From an uncultured Atopobium sp. (GTDB lineage Bacteria > Actinomycetota > Coriobacteriia > Coriobacteriales > Atopobiaceae): a DNA stretch of 64,000 nt. The notes beneath the pieces were generated by a model, which saw nothing but the letters and a program-made list of their open reading frames with translations, did no database searches and was not told where the DNA came from. The DNA is taken from contig CAMPVF010000005.1 in assembly GCA_946997485.1 (NCBI GenBank), positions 1 through 64,000 on the forward strand. The letters are read 5' to 3'. The position numbers were made by a program, and so were the translations under genes. Within the stretch, counting starts at the first letter, position 1. Each line of letters opens with the position of its first letter. This document shows positions 36,686 through 44,930 of this stretch, in pieces.

Positions 36686-37396
36686 CTAGCGCGCACGGTC
36701 GCGCAGCTTTTCGTAGTGCGCAATAAAGCCTGTACTCATGCTGCCTTCAAAACCATCGGCAACAACTACGCCATGCTCGTCGCTCACTAAAAATATTTCC
36801 TGTGGCACATCTTTTTTTGCCTGAAGGTTATGCAGCAGCTCGGGGTCTTTTACCACGGTTATACCAAGCGTGCAAGCCAGGTCAAAAATGAGCGAATTGG
36901 CACCTGACGCAGCCTGCTGCTGCTCGCAGCCCCACACAAGCGTGTTACCTGTACACGCCCACAGCTGCTCGGGCGCAACGCCGCAATATTGCCATTCCGC
37001 AAACGACTGCGCAGCGCGCGCACATAGGGCAGAAAGACGCGTGGATGCCAGCGGTTTATACGGTCCTAATGTCATCGCCGCCTTGCCCGCCTCATCAACA
37101 ACCAGCATAAGCACGCCATCAGGAAACTCAGCAGAGCCATCGTAGAGCGTCCACTCGATGTGCTGCTTTGCCCAGGCAACAAGGTGCTTGCTTACTGCCT
37201 CGCCATTGCAGGTGCGCCGCAAAAGCGCACGCAGATGCCTATGTTGAAGGGGTAATGTGCGATTTGCAAGACGCCAGCGACACACAATGGCGGGCTTACC
37301 AATGCTAAAGCCATCAACGTGCATTGATGCTGCGGCATCGTTAGCTGCGTTTGGTGTAAACCCCTTGGCGTATGGTGATGGAGAATCGTGAAGCAT
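36686..37396 (-). CDS. Unidentified protein
   Basis: 236 aa if begun at ATG 37396; ATG 37432 would add 12 residues, and the open frame runs to 37645 through the tRNA-Ser gene, which cannot be coding. Neither start has a good ribosome site. No signal peptide or membrane segment. Segments such as GVLMLVVDEAGKAAMTLGPYKP and QEIFLVSDEHGVVVADGFEG look like alternating beta strands and helices of a globular enzyme; a distant relation to class IV aminotransferase-like proteins was considered but no key residue supports it. Its promoter would lie in the GCGTGC-repeat region before 37396. Confidence 0.6.
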   Translation of the reverse strand: MLHDSPSPYAKGFTPNAANDAAASMHVDGFSIGKPAIVCRWRLANRTLPLQHRHLRALLRRTCNGEAVSKHLVAWAKQHIEWTLYDGSAEFPDGVLMLVVDEAGKAAMTLGPYKPLASTRLSALCARAAQSFAEWQYCGVAPEQLWACTGNTLVWGCEQQQAASGANSLIFDLACTLGITVVKDPELLHNLQAKKDVPQEIFLVSDEHGVVVADGFEGSMSTGFIAHYEKLRDRAR

Positions 37397-37429
37397 AGTT
37401 GTTCGAAGCCTTAGGTTGAAGGTACGTTG

Positions 37430-37510
37430 CATGCGGTGCGGGTGGTGCGCGCGGCTGCATTTGGTGCGTGCGGTGCGTGCATTGCGCGCATTGCGCGGAC
37501 GACTTGCGCG
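37430..37510. repeat. Simple repeat rich in GCGTGCATTGCGCGC
   Basis: Imperfect iterations of GTGCGTGCGGTGCG and CATTGCGCGCATTGCGCG between tRNA-Ser and the unidentified gene. No coding or RNA structure is supported. Confidence 0.55.
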
Positions 37511-37523
37511 AGCAAACCATATG

Positions 37524-37556
37524 AAAAACCCTGCTTTAACACGGGTTAAAACAGGG
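37524..37556 (-). terminator. Rho-independent terminator of tRNA-Ser
   Basis: On the minus strand CCCTGTTTTAAC pairs with GTTAAAGCAGGG (one mismatch) and is followed by TTTTT. It lies directly after the tRNA 3' end. Confidence 0.85.
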
Positions 37557-37567
37557 GAAATTACAAC

Positions 37568-37659
37568 TGGCGGAGAGCTGGGGATTCGAACCCCAGATAG
37601 AGTTTGCACCCTATACTCGCTTAGCAGGCGAGCACCTTCGGCCACTCGGTCAGCTCTCC
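37568..37659 (-). tRNA. tRNA-Ser (anticodon GCT)
   Basis: 92-nt class II tRNA. Acceptor GGAGAGC with GCTCTCC, anticodon stem CTCGC/GCGAG around loop CTGCTAA (anticodon GCT), long variable arm, T-arm GGGGTTCGAATCCCC, discriminator G and encoded CCA. Confidence 0.97.
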
Positions 37660-37891
37660 ATGTGTGCTCTTCATAGTAGCATATCGGCGCGCATTATAGT
37701 CCGCAAAAAATGCAATTGCAAAACTCACTCACTAAAAAGCCGTATTTCTCGCCGCGCAGGCGCTACCGCGGGCGCGCAGGCGCGCGTTTGGTTCCATGCT
37801 GCACATGCAAACGATATGGGTGTTTATCAGCAGCTTTGATATATCCGTATGCCATCATGCAAAAATTTTTTTATTTTTGAACAAATCGCTC

Positions 37892-37920
37892 TTGACATCT
37901 TGCTAGACAAGTGCGATCCT
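37892..37920 (+). promoter_or_regulatory. Possible promoter of tRNA-Arg
   Basis: A perfect -35 (TTGACA, 37892-37897) is followed at 17 bp by GATCCT, a poor -10; TAGTAT (37920-37925) is better but 22 bp away. Position just before the tRNA fits, the -10 is uncertain. Confidence 0.4.
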
Positions 37921-37930
37921 AGTATCAGTT

Positions 37931-38007
37931 GCGGCGTTACCTCAGCTGGATAGAGGGTCTGACTACGAATCAGAACGTCACAGGTTCGAATCCTGTACGC
38001 CGCACCA
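37931..38007 (+). tRNA. tRNA-Arg (anticodon ACG)
   Basis: Acceptor GCGGCGT with ACGCCGC, anticodon stem TCTGA/TCAGA around loop CTACGAA (anticodon ACG, A normally edited to inosine by TadA), T-arm CAGGTTCGAATCCTG, encoded CCA. Confidence 0.97.
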
Positions 38008-38018
38008 TTTGAATTTCC

Positions 38019-38040
38019 GCTCCCTCTTGGGAGCTTTTTT
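38019..38040 (+). terminator. Rho-independent terminator of tRNA-Arg
   Basis: GCTCCC-TCTT-GGGAGC followed by six T, 11 bp after the tRNA. Confidence 0.92.
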
Positions 38041-38064
38041 ATTAACAATCTACCAAACTTTGGT

Positions 38065-38092
38065 TTGACATTCTAAATTAATGACGTACAAT
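38065..38092 (+). promoter_or_regulatory. Sigma-70 type promoter of the 131-aa orphan gene
   Basis: TTGACA (38065-38070), 16-bp spacer and TACAAT (38087-38092), the best promoter match in the window. Transcription would start near 38099, about 17 bp before the ATG at 38116. Confidence 0.75.
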
Positions 38093-38115
38093 TGTTCTAT
38101 ACAGAAAGGAGCATC

Positions 38116-38511
38116 ATGTATAACACGCCACCGCCCATCCCGCACTTCAGCGAGCAGCTCATCCACAACCGCAACAACATTCTCTTGCAGCTCACGCTCC
38201 CCGCTAGCAGCACAAGCTCTTATGTGTATGTGTATTTTCCTGCTCGGGCACGCAAGCTCATCTATAAGCAATTGCAGATTGAGCTTGCTCATTTCTTGCG
38301 CACGCACCCCCAGTATTTTCAGCCAAATATACGGGGCTTTTTGCATCGCTATACGGCAGCGTCGTCGCTCAGCTCCTTGTGTGCCGTGTGCTCGTCGCAC
38401 AACCTGCTCACGCTTTCTGTGCTGGGCGATTGCTTTAGGCGTGTAGGTGTTCCATACACGCGTGCAATGGTTAACGATGGCGTGGTACAGCTTCGGGTGT
38501 TTCGTCACTAA
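38116..38511 (+). CDS. Unidentified small protein
   Basis: 131 aa, beginning MYNTPPPIPHFSEQLIHNR. No known family is recognised; no signal peptide. It has a Tyr/Arg-rich segment (YVYVYFPARARKLIYKQLQIEL) and a Cys pair (SLCAVCSSH). The gene is credible because it has a near-consensus promoter, an AAAGGAG ribosome site 4 bp before the ATG, and sits between the tRNA-Arg terminator and a terminator on the opposite strand. Overlapping frames on the other strand lack such signals. Stands alone between tRNA-Arg and serS. Confidence 0.7.
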   Translation: MYNTPPPIPHFSEQLIHNRNNILLQLTLPASSTSSYVYVYFPARARKLIYKQLQIELAHFLRTHPQYFQPNIRGFLHRYTAASSLSSLCAVCSSHNLLTLSVLGDCFRRVGVPYTRAMVNDGVVQLRVFRH

Positions 38512-38530
38512 TACGCGCGAGAAGCCATAC

Positions 38531-38564
38531 AAAAACCCCGCATGCTGCACAACAGCACACGGGG
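38531..38564 (-). terminator. Rho-independent terminator of serS
   Basis: On the minus strand CCCCG…TGCTG pairs with CAGCA…CGGGG, followed by TTTTTG. About 150 bp after the serS stop; the stretch between (38565-38711) has no gene. Confidence 0.75.
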
Positions 38565-38711
38565 CAAAGTTTCACGGATGTGTTCGAGCGCGCATAGTAG
38601 ATACACGTGCACCTGCACGGGCGCCTACACGAGCACGCATGCGGGCATCTAGCTGCGCGCCAGCTCGTTTAAGACGTTGGTTGCAAGCGAGTTTAAGGCG
38701 TTAGTCGCCGC

Positions 38712-40001
38712 TTAGTTGCTGCAAGGTGGAATTACTTCGAGCCCGCGCATGTAGGGACGCAGCGCCTCAGGCACAACAATTGAGCCATCGGCCTGTTGAT
38801 AGTTTTCCATAATGGCAGCCATCGTACGTCCAACAGCCAAGCCAGAACCGTTGAGCGTGTGAACATAGCGAGTGCCCTTAAACGAAGCTGCATCGCGATA
38901 ACGAATGTTTGCACGGCGCGCCTGGAAATCCCAGCAGTTAGAGCACGACGAAATCTCTTTGTAGTTGTTATAGCTCGGCAGCCACACTTCAAGGTCGTAG
39001 CACTTGCACGCAGAAAAACCAATGTCGCCGGTGCACAGCGATACCACACGGTAGGGCAAGCCAAGTGTTTGCAAGCAGGCTTCCGCCTCACCCACCATCG
39101 ATTCAAGTTCGTTCATTGAGTTTTCGGGGGTTGCAAATTTTACCATTTCTACCTTGTCAAACTCGTGAACACGAATAATACCGCGCGTGTCACGACCAGC
39201 CGAGCCCGCTTCTTCTCTAAAGCACGGAGTAAACGCGGTATAAAGCAGCGGCAACTGCGCAACATCAAGCACCTCATCGCGGTGCAAGTTGGTGAGCATC
39301 ACCTCTGCCGTTGGAATAAGATACAAATCGTTGCTCACATGGAACAGGTCTTCGTCAAACTTTGGCAGCTGACCAGTACCAAACAGTGAGTCGTAATTCG
39401 TAAGAACAGGAGGCCACCACTCTTTAAACCCTGCTTTTGCATGCATATCAATAAAGAAGTTAATGAGCGCGCGCTCCATTTGCGCACCATAACCACCCAG
39501 CACGTAAAAGCGCGAACCCGCAAGTTTTACGCCTCTATCAAAGTCGATCATCTTGTTAGCAGTTCCCAAATCCCAGTGAGCGCTCGGCTCAAAATCGAAG
39601 CTCGTTGGGGTGCCCCACCTGCGAACCTCTACATTTTCGCTATCGTCTTTGCCGTAGGGAACACTTGCGTCGGGAATGTTTGGAATGGCGCTTACCAAAT
39701 CGTGCAGCTTTTGTTCGCATTCGGTGCGCGTACGCTCAAGCTCGGCTATGCGCTCCTTGTTGTGTGCAACTTCTTGCTTGGCGTCTTGCGCTTCTTGCGT
39801 TTTGCCCGCTGCCATCAGCTTGCCTATCTGCTTCGATACGGCATTGCGGTGTGCCTGCAGCTTTTCAACTTCTACAATGGTTGAACGACGCTGTTCATCC
39901 AGGGCAAAAAATGCATCCCTATCCCAGTGAGCGTTTTGGCGAGAAGCGCACGCCTTGTCAACACAATCGGGATTTTCTCTTACAAACTTAATGTCGAGCA
40001 T
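38712..40001 (-). CDS. serS: Seryl-tRNA synthetase
   Basis: 429 aa, normal class II SerRS. N-terminal coiled-coil arm for the tRNA long variable arm (about 25-110, AHRNAVSKQIGKLMAAG...), motif 2 FTPCFREEAGSAGRDTRGIIRVHEF and motif 3 GLAVGRTMAAIMENYQ. Charges tRNA-Ser with serine; a tRNA-Ser gene lies 1 kb downstream. ATG 40001 follows GGAGAGAAG. Monocistronic, with its own promoter and terminator. Confidence 0.97.
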   Translation of the reverse strand: MLDIKFVRENPDCVDKACASRQNAHWDRDAFFALDEQRRSTIVEVEKLQAHRNAVSKQIGKLMAAGKTQEAQDAKQEVAHNKERIAELERTRTECEQKLHDLVSAIPNIPDASVPYGKDDSENVEVRRWGTPTSFDFEPSAHWDLGTANKMIDFDRGVKLAGSRFYVLGGYGAQMERALINFFIDMHAKAGFKEWWPPVLTNYDSLFGTGQLPKFDEDLFHVSNDLYLIPTAEVMLTNLHRDEVLDVAQLPLLYTAFTPCFREEAGSAGRDTRGIIRVHEFDKVEMVKFATPENSMNELESMVGEAEACLQTLGLPYRVVSLCTGDIGFSACKCYDLEVWLPSYNNYKEISSCSNCWDFQARRANIRYRDAASFKGTRYVHTLNGSGLAVGRTMAAIMENYQQADGSIVVPEALRPYMRGLEVIPPCSN

Positions 40002-40066
40002 CTTCTCTCCTTACCTGGGATTTGTTGCTATGTATGCAAGCGCACGCGTGTGCGTGTGAGCAACGG

Positions 40067-40132
40067 GTGAGTTCTACCAGCAACTCACGCATGTAACCAT
40101 TACAAAATCAGCTAACTTATGATGTAGTATAA
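40067..40132 (-). promoter_or_regulatory. serS promoter and leader hairpin
   Basis: On the minus strand an extended -10 (TGT-TATACT; 40127-40132 on plus) has no clear -35. The resulting ~118-nt leader contains a perfect 7-bp hairpin GTGAGTT-N8-AACTCAC (40067-40088). No T-box core is present in this leader. The remainder up to 40422 has no gene beyond the ribosome site of the next CDS. Confidence 0.4.
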
Positions 40133-40422
40133 CAGGCTCACGATATGTACACATGGCGGGCAGGAAGTTTATACATAAACTTAAAATGACGTGCAGTAAA
40201 AAGGCTCATAGCGGTGCATACACAACGCATATAATGCAATGCGCGACGCACGCAATGCGCGTAACGTATATACTTATACGCACGGTCGCGCGCGGACTTG
40301 CATACATGCGCACAAACATGCACCTACATGCAATAATGCTGCATGCAATGAGCGCGGCTGCACCATGCTCGTTTAGGCAAGACGTGCTCTTGCTGCTATG
40401 AACACGCGTAAAAGGAGCTCAC

Positions 40423-40665
40423 ATGGATACTGTTGCACAACTGTTTGAGCAGCTCGGACAATTCTTTAACTGGCTTTTTGGCACCCGGTTGGGCGTAATG
40501 TGGCTGGTTATTGGTGGTATTTTGTTCTTTGTTGTTATTGCTATTGTGCTCGAAATTAAAACGCGTAAGCGCTACAAAAACCATGCCAAACAAGAGGGCG
40601 ATTTTGATTTATTCGACTCTGACGACGAAAGTGGTTGGAGCGATTTTGAGGAAGATAATAAGTAG
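40423..40665 (+). CDS. Small membrane protein with acidic tail
   Basis: 80 aa. An amphipathic start (VAQLFEQLGQFFNWLF), one transmembrane helix (MWLVIGGILFFVVIAIVLEI), a basic stretch (KTRKRYKNH) and a very acidic C-terminus (DLFDSDDESGWSDFEEDNK). The helix followed by basic residues predicts a cytoplasmic tail. ATG is preceded by AAAGGAG at ideal distance. No known family; role unknown. Next to tRNA-Leu on the other strand. Confidence 0.8.
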   Translation: MDTVAQLFEQLGQFFNWLFGTRLGVMWLVIGGILFFVVIAIVLEIKTRKRYKNHAKQEGDFDLFDSDDESGWSDFEEDNK

Positions 40666-40711
40666 CAAGTAACATGCAAACCACGCACGCAGGCGCAGGT
40701 AATAAGAGAAA

Positions 40712-40798
40712 TGGTGCGGGCGAAAGGACTTGAACCTTCACGAGGGAACCCTCATATGCACCTGAAGCATACGCGTCTGCCAATTCCGCCACGCCCGC
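40712..40798 (-). tRNA. tRNA-Leu (anticodon CAG)
   Basis: 87-nt class II tRNA. Acceptor GCGGGCG with CGCCCGC, anticodon stem TATGC/GCATA around loop TTCAGGT (anticodon CAG), long variable arm, encoded CCA. Position 37 is G as expected. Confidence 0.95.
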
Positions 40799-41088
40799 AT
40801 AGATGTTTATCTTACCGCAACAAGCCGCATGTGTGCAAGCTCCCATGCAACACACATCAAAATGTACAAAACGAACGCATAAACGGATATTAATAGATAT
40901 AAACACGAGATGTAAGCACATACCACGCGTAACGCAAGAACATAACGCATGAAAAACGAAGGGTCACATATATACGCACATCGGCACACGCGCGCAACCG
41001 CACACACGCACAAGCTGCACGCAAGCACCACTGCGCACAACTGCACCGCCTGCAACACAGCCACCCACACCCACAAGAAAGCACCCCT
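40799..41088. other. Intergenic region between tRNA-Leu and the kinase cluster
   Basis: A (CA)-rich, simple-sequence stretch (GCACACGCGC, CACCCACACCCAC) with no supported gene. It should contain promoters for tRNA-Leu (minus) and the kinase cluster (plus), but none is clear. Confidence 0.4.
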
Positions 41089-43077
41089 ATGTTTCAACCT
41101 AACCAGCAACAACCACAACGCCCCCTGTATGCGCCACCAGGCATGATGCCGCAAGGCGCAGCTCCAACCGACATGGTACTCGGTCGCTGGCGCATTATGG
41201 ACGTGTGCACCACGGGCGGCTTTGGCGACGTGCTTATTTGTTGGGACACACGCTTGCAGCGCCGTGTTGCCATAAAGCGCATCGCGCTTGGTGATTATGC
41301 CGCACAAGGCATCAATGGCGAAGATGCAGGTTATGGCACCTACCAGCCCAATTACACACCACAACAGCCGTTGCAGCAGGCTCAGATGCAGCAACAATTT
41401 CAACAACCGTTTCAGCAACAAGCGCCCGTGCAAAGCGCTATGAGCGAGGCGCTTGCCGAAGCCCGCATGGCGTCGATGCTTTCTCACCCAAACATAGTAA
41501 CTATGTACGATTTTGAAACCGACGGCGCATATGCCTACCTGGTAATGGAGTACATCGACGGCATTACCCTTTCTGAGCTGCTCTCCCGCGTAGAAAACGG
41601 CTGTCTTACCGGCGATGAAGCGTGTTACGTTACCGATGCAATTTGCTCGGCGGTGGTCTGCGCGCACGAAAATAGGGTGCTTCACCTCGACATTAAGCCT
41701 GCTAACATCATGTTCGACCACACTGGACGCGTAAAGTTGTGCGACTTTGGTATGGCAACGTTGGCGTCGGCCGCCGGGTATGGCGATGCACGCGGAGGCA
41801 CCGTGGGCTACATGCCGCTGGAACAAATTGAGGGCGATTTGGTGGACGAACGCAGCGATATTTTTTCGCTGGCCTGTGTTATTTGGCAGGCGCTTACGTC
41901 GGTAAGTCCGTTTGCTGCCCAAGATGCCGAACACTCCCTAAAGCTCATCGAAAAAGGTCCAAAGCCGCCGTTGTCGTCTTATCACCTTGATATACCTGCG
42001 GTTTCGCAAACACTGGTTGAGCAAACCCTTACCCGCGCACTTGCGCCATATCCTCAAACGCGCTTGGCACACGTAGACGAGCTCAAAGGCGCGCTGTGCT
42101 CGGTGTTGGGCGATGCTCAAGCGGGCAAGCGTTCCATTCAGCATTTGGTTGAGCAGGCACTTGCCGATGATAACCCCGACGACGAAACCATAAAAGAAAA
42201 GCTCCCCATAACATTTCGCTATCCGTGGCTGGGCGGGGTGCTGAGCCGGGCTATTACCTGCGCACTTTCGCTCCCCTTAGTGGTAGTACTGTGTCTTACG
42301 CTCAATCTGAACGGCTGGGTATGCGCCCTGTTGTGCGCCGCCTGCATTGCCGCAGGTATATGGTGGCAAGCGGGCTGCAGCCTTATTGGCATCGCACTTG
42401 GCGCCTTTGCACTTATTTCAAGCTCAAGTATTCTTAGCCTCCCTGGCATTGCACTTCTGCTTCTGTACCTCATATGTGCTGGTGGATGGTGGTATATAGC
42501 GGGGTGCACCAGCGAACATTCAACCATATATGCCTATGCGCCCACCATAAGCGGCGCACGGTTTATAAGCTGCATTCTTACGCCGCACGCAAGCACGCCT
42601 ATAGCAAGCGTGGTGCACCTTGTGTGGAGTACGCTGTGGTCGATGTGTATTCATGCACTCCTGGTTTGCACAGTAAACGGCGCTGCGGGTGTAACAGGCG
42701 CTGCCGGTACGGTTGGTGCAACAGGCGTAAACGCCGAGGCCGCAGGCCTATTTCTTGCGCGCTGCATAACGCCCAGCTTTGTGTACGCACTTGCTTGGTG
42801 TGCAGCCGCCTGCGCGCTTAGCACATATATCTATCAACATAAATACACAAAAGCGTGGCGCATAACCGCGCAACTTATAGCTACCTGCGGTTTTATCGCC
42901 AGCTATGCCTGCTGCGGCACAGCATCACTCCATGAAGCTTTCGGTGTTTGGCAGGGTTTTGGTATATGGAGCATGATAATTGCGGTATGCTTAAGTGTAC
43001 TTATGCTCATTTTTACCAGTAACACATCCACTCATCTAACACATGAGGAGGTAGACAGTGGCAGTGAACTTAATTAA
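41089..43077 (+). CDS. Ser/Thr protein kinase with multi-spanning membrane domain
   Basis: 662 aa. Kinase domain about 31-345: glycine loop TTGGFGDV (first Gly replaced by Thr), Lys K63 (VAIKR), Glu E124, catalytic loop HLDIKPAN (199-206; the usual HRD is HLD) and DFG 219-221. Between K63 and E124 lies a ~45-residue Gln-rich insert (QQPLQQAQMQQQFQQPFQQQ). The C-terminal 270 residues form about seven hydrophobic segments rather than the PASTA repeats of PknB. All catalytic residues are present, so activity is likely; HLD suggests activation-loop phosphorylation is not required (RD-type Arg missing). First gene of the FHA/phosphatase/SEDS-PBP cluster; overlaps the next gene by 20 bp. Weak ribosome site (AAGAAAG). 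Confidence 0.88.
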   Translation: MFQPNQQQPQRPLYAPPGMMPQGAAPTDMVLGRWRIMDVCTTGGFGDVLICWDTRLQRRVAIKRIALGDYAAQGINGEDAGYGTYQPNYTPQQPLQQAQMQQQFQQPFQQQAPVQSAMSEALAEARMASMLSHPNIVTMYDFETDGAYAYLVMEYIDGITLSELLSRVENGCLTGDEACYVTDAICSAVVCAHENRVLHLDIKPANIMFDHTGRVKLCDFGMATLASAAGYGDARGGTVGYMPLEQIEGDLVDERSDIFSLACVIWQALTSVSPFAAQDAEHSLKLIEKGPKPPLSSYHLDIPAVSQTLVEQTLTRALAPYPQTRLAHVDELKGALCSVLGDAQAGKRSIQHLVEQALADDNPDDETIKEKLPITFRYPWLGGVLSRAITCALSLPLVVVLCLTLNLNGWVCALLCAACIAAGIWWQAGCSLIGIALGAFALISSSSILSLPGIALLLLYLICAGGWWYIAGCTSEHSTIYAYAPTISGARFISCILTPHASTPIASVVHLVWSTLWSMCIHALLVCTVNGAAGVTGAAGTVGATGVNAEAAGLFLARCITPSFVYALAWCAAACALSTYIYQHKYTKAWRITAQLIATCGFIASYACCGTASLHEAFGVWQGFGIWSMIIAVCLSVLMLIFTSNTSTHLTHEEVDSGSELN

Positions 43078-44515
43078 AACGTTTGAGCAGCGCATGAACA
43101 GCGTGTTTGGTGCCGGACAACAAGGTATCCGTGCACCGTTTTCCATACGCAAGCTGGCAAAACATGCCGCACGCGAAATGGAAGCGCAAACGTACGAAAT
43201 CGACGGCATTAACACCGCACCTGCCCTGTACACCATTTTAGTTTCGAGCGCAGACGACGTTATTATGCGGTCGCTGTACGGCAAGTTTGCGCAGGAAGTA
43301 GCTAGTTTTATCGAAGCAAAAGCGCAGTCACGCGCCTATGTATTTTGTGGCAAACCGCTCGTGCGCTTTATGGTAGATCCCGCACTGAAAAGTGGTAAGT
43401 TTGCCGTGTTTGCCGACAATATTGATACGCGCACCCTCGAAAAATTGCGTTGCGAAGAAGACGCGTTTTTGTCGGGGTCGCTTGGTTTAGGCGGCGCCGC
43501 AAGTGAGCAGCTTTCGGGCGAAGTGCGCATTATAAATCCTAAGCCGGCCGCACCCGCTGTAGCTGCTGCACCAGCAGCACCCGCGCCTGCACCGATGTCC
43601 GCGGCAACGCCCGGACCCGCAGCAGTGCCAGCACCAGTAGCACCTGCACCTGCAGCAACGCCTACGCCAGAAGCCACACGCAAGCCAACGCCGCGTAGTG
43701 CATCCGCGCCCGAAAACCAAGCGTCTGCACCTGCAGCAAACGGCGCTATGCCCGCCATGGAGCCCATCATCCCTATCACCCCCACGCTCGACGAAACAGC
43801 AGCGGGCGATTTTGCGCCGCTGGTGGGTCGCGATTTGGACGAATCGGCTGGTCTCAACGTTATTCCCCAAAATTATGCAAATTACGCTTCGGCAAACATT
43901 AACATGGCGCCCGTAAGCGTAAGCCCGCAGCGCGTGTCCGCAGCAATGCCAGCTGCCACGCCGGCTGCAGTAACACCAGGTGCAGTGCCCTATACACCGC
44001 AATCGAACTACTCACCAAACGTACCGTTAGTAAATATGCGCAGGCACATGACTAACGCCGCCGCCTATAGCACACAAGGCGTACAAGCCGCAGGCGCAGC
44101 TGCTGGCGTAGCTGGCGCGGCTGGGGCAGCAGCCATGCCGGCAGAACCGCTACAAGCGCAGGTACAAATACCAGCGCAAGCAGCGCCAACGCAACGTCGC
44201 ACACCAGCACAAAACCCCTATGCACCGCGTGCAACCTTCCTTCTCATCAACCGTCAAACAGGTGAAACGTATGAAGGTAGCGCTCCCTCTTGTACTATTG
44301 GGCGCGAAAAAGCAAGCAGTCAAATTGTGCTGCGCGATCCAAACATTTCGCGCTGTCATGCCGAAATTACCTACAACCAGGGCGCTTGGTACATTCGCGA
44401 CTGCGGCTCTACCAACGGCACGCTGGTAAACGATGTTGCAACCGAAGCATGTCAGCTCAATGATGGCGACATTATTACCCTCGCGCTAACAAACCTAGAG
44501 TTTAGAGGTAATTAG
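43058..44515 (+). CDS. FhaA-like protein: DUF3662 plus FHA domain
   Basis: 485 aa. N-terminal ~140 residues match the DUF3662 domain of actinobacterial FhaA (FEQRMNSVFGAGQQG...). A ~240-residue Ala/Pro-rich linker follows, then a C-terminal FHA domain with CTIGREKASSQIVL, NISRCHAEI and DCGSTNGTLVND, the GR, SRCH and STNGT phospho-threonine-binding signature. It starts with GTG at 43058 behind a strong GAGGAGG inside the end of the kinase gene. By analogy with FhaA it binds phosphorylated kinase or cell-wall proteins. Confidence 0.92.
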   Translation: MAVNLIKTFEQRMNSVFGAGQQGIRAPFSIRKLAKHAAREMEAQTYEIDGINTAPALYTILVSSADDVIMRSLYGKFAQEVASFIEAKAQSRAYVFCGKPLVRFMVDPALKSGKFAVFADNIDTRTLEKLRCEEDAFLSGSLGLGGAASEQLSGEVRIINPKPAAPAVAAAPAAPAPAPMSAATPGPAAVPAPVAPAPAATPTPEATRKPTPRSASAPENQASAPAANGAMPAMEPIIPITPTLDETAAGDFAPLVGRDLDESAGLNVIPQNYANYASANINMAPVSVSPQRVSAAMPAATPAAVTPGAVPYTPQSNYSPNVPLVNMRRHMTNAAAYSTQGVQAAGAAAGVAGAAGAAAMPAEPLQAQVQIPAQAAPTQRRTPAQNPYAPRATFLLINRQTGETYEGSAPSCTIGREKASSQIVLRDPNISRCHAEITYNQGAWYIRDCGSTNGTLVNDVATEACQLNDGDIITLALTNLEFRGN

Positions 44516-44516
44516 T

Positions 44517-44930
44517 ATGGTTGACCTTTTACTCTTTGCGGGGCGCATTGTATTAGTTGTCTTTTTGTACTTGTTTTTATTCCTGGCAATGAAAACCGGT
44601 ATTGGACTTGTGCGTATGCAGCGCAAAGACGACGCAATTTGGTTTGTTGATGTTGAAAAAGGTGCAAAAAAGCTGCGCGGGCTGCACGTAGACGTGCTGG
44701 GTCCTGTGGTTATTGGTCGCTCGCCTTCCTCTGATATTGTGTTGGACGAGCCATTTGTGTCTTCTACCCATGCACGTTTTACCCTACAGGGGCCAGCGCT
44801 TGTGCTTGAAGACTTGCAATCAACGAACGGCACACTGGTAAACGGCTGTGGTATCGATCAGCCAGTAACACTCCGTGATGGCGACGAAGTACAGATTGGC
44901 GACACCATTATGAGGGTGAGCCGCCGATGA
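44517..44930 (+). CDS. FhaB/FipA-like membrane-anchored FHA protein
   Basis: 137 aa. One N-terminal transmembrane helix (LLLFAGRIVLVVFLYLFLFLAM) and a cytoplasmic FHA domain with VVIGRSPSSDIVL, VSSTHARF and LQSTNGTLVNG. Order and architecture match actinobacterial FhaB (FipA), a phospho-Thr reader linked to division. Starts one base after the FhaA stop and overlaps the phosphatase start by ATGA. Confidence 0.93.
   Translation: MVDLLLFAGRIVLVVFLYLFLFLAMKTGIGLVRMQRKDDAIWFVDVEKGAKKLRGLHVDVLGPVVIGRSPSSDIVLDEPFVSSTHARFTLQGPALVLEDLQSTNGTLVNGCGIDQPVTLRDGDEVQIGDTIMRVSRR

Noticed and set aside
37397..37645. N-terminal extension of the unidentified gene
   Set aside because: It would cross the tRNA-Ser gene and its terminator.
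38050..38550. 166-codon open frame on the minus strand opposite the 131-aa orphan gene
   Set aside because: No promoter or ribosome site, and it would run through the serS terminator; the plus-strand frame has a near-consensus promoter and an ideal ribosome site.
40002..40132. T-box or other riboswitch in the serS leader
   Set aside because: No AGGGTGGNACCGCG-like core or terminator; only a 7-bp hairpin is visible.
40807..41934. 375-codon open frame on the minus strand
   Set aside because: Opposite the kinase gene whose motifs are intact; Cys/Arg/His-rich product without features.
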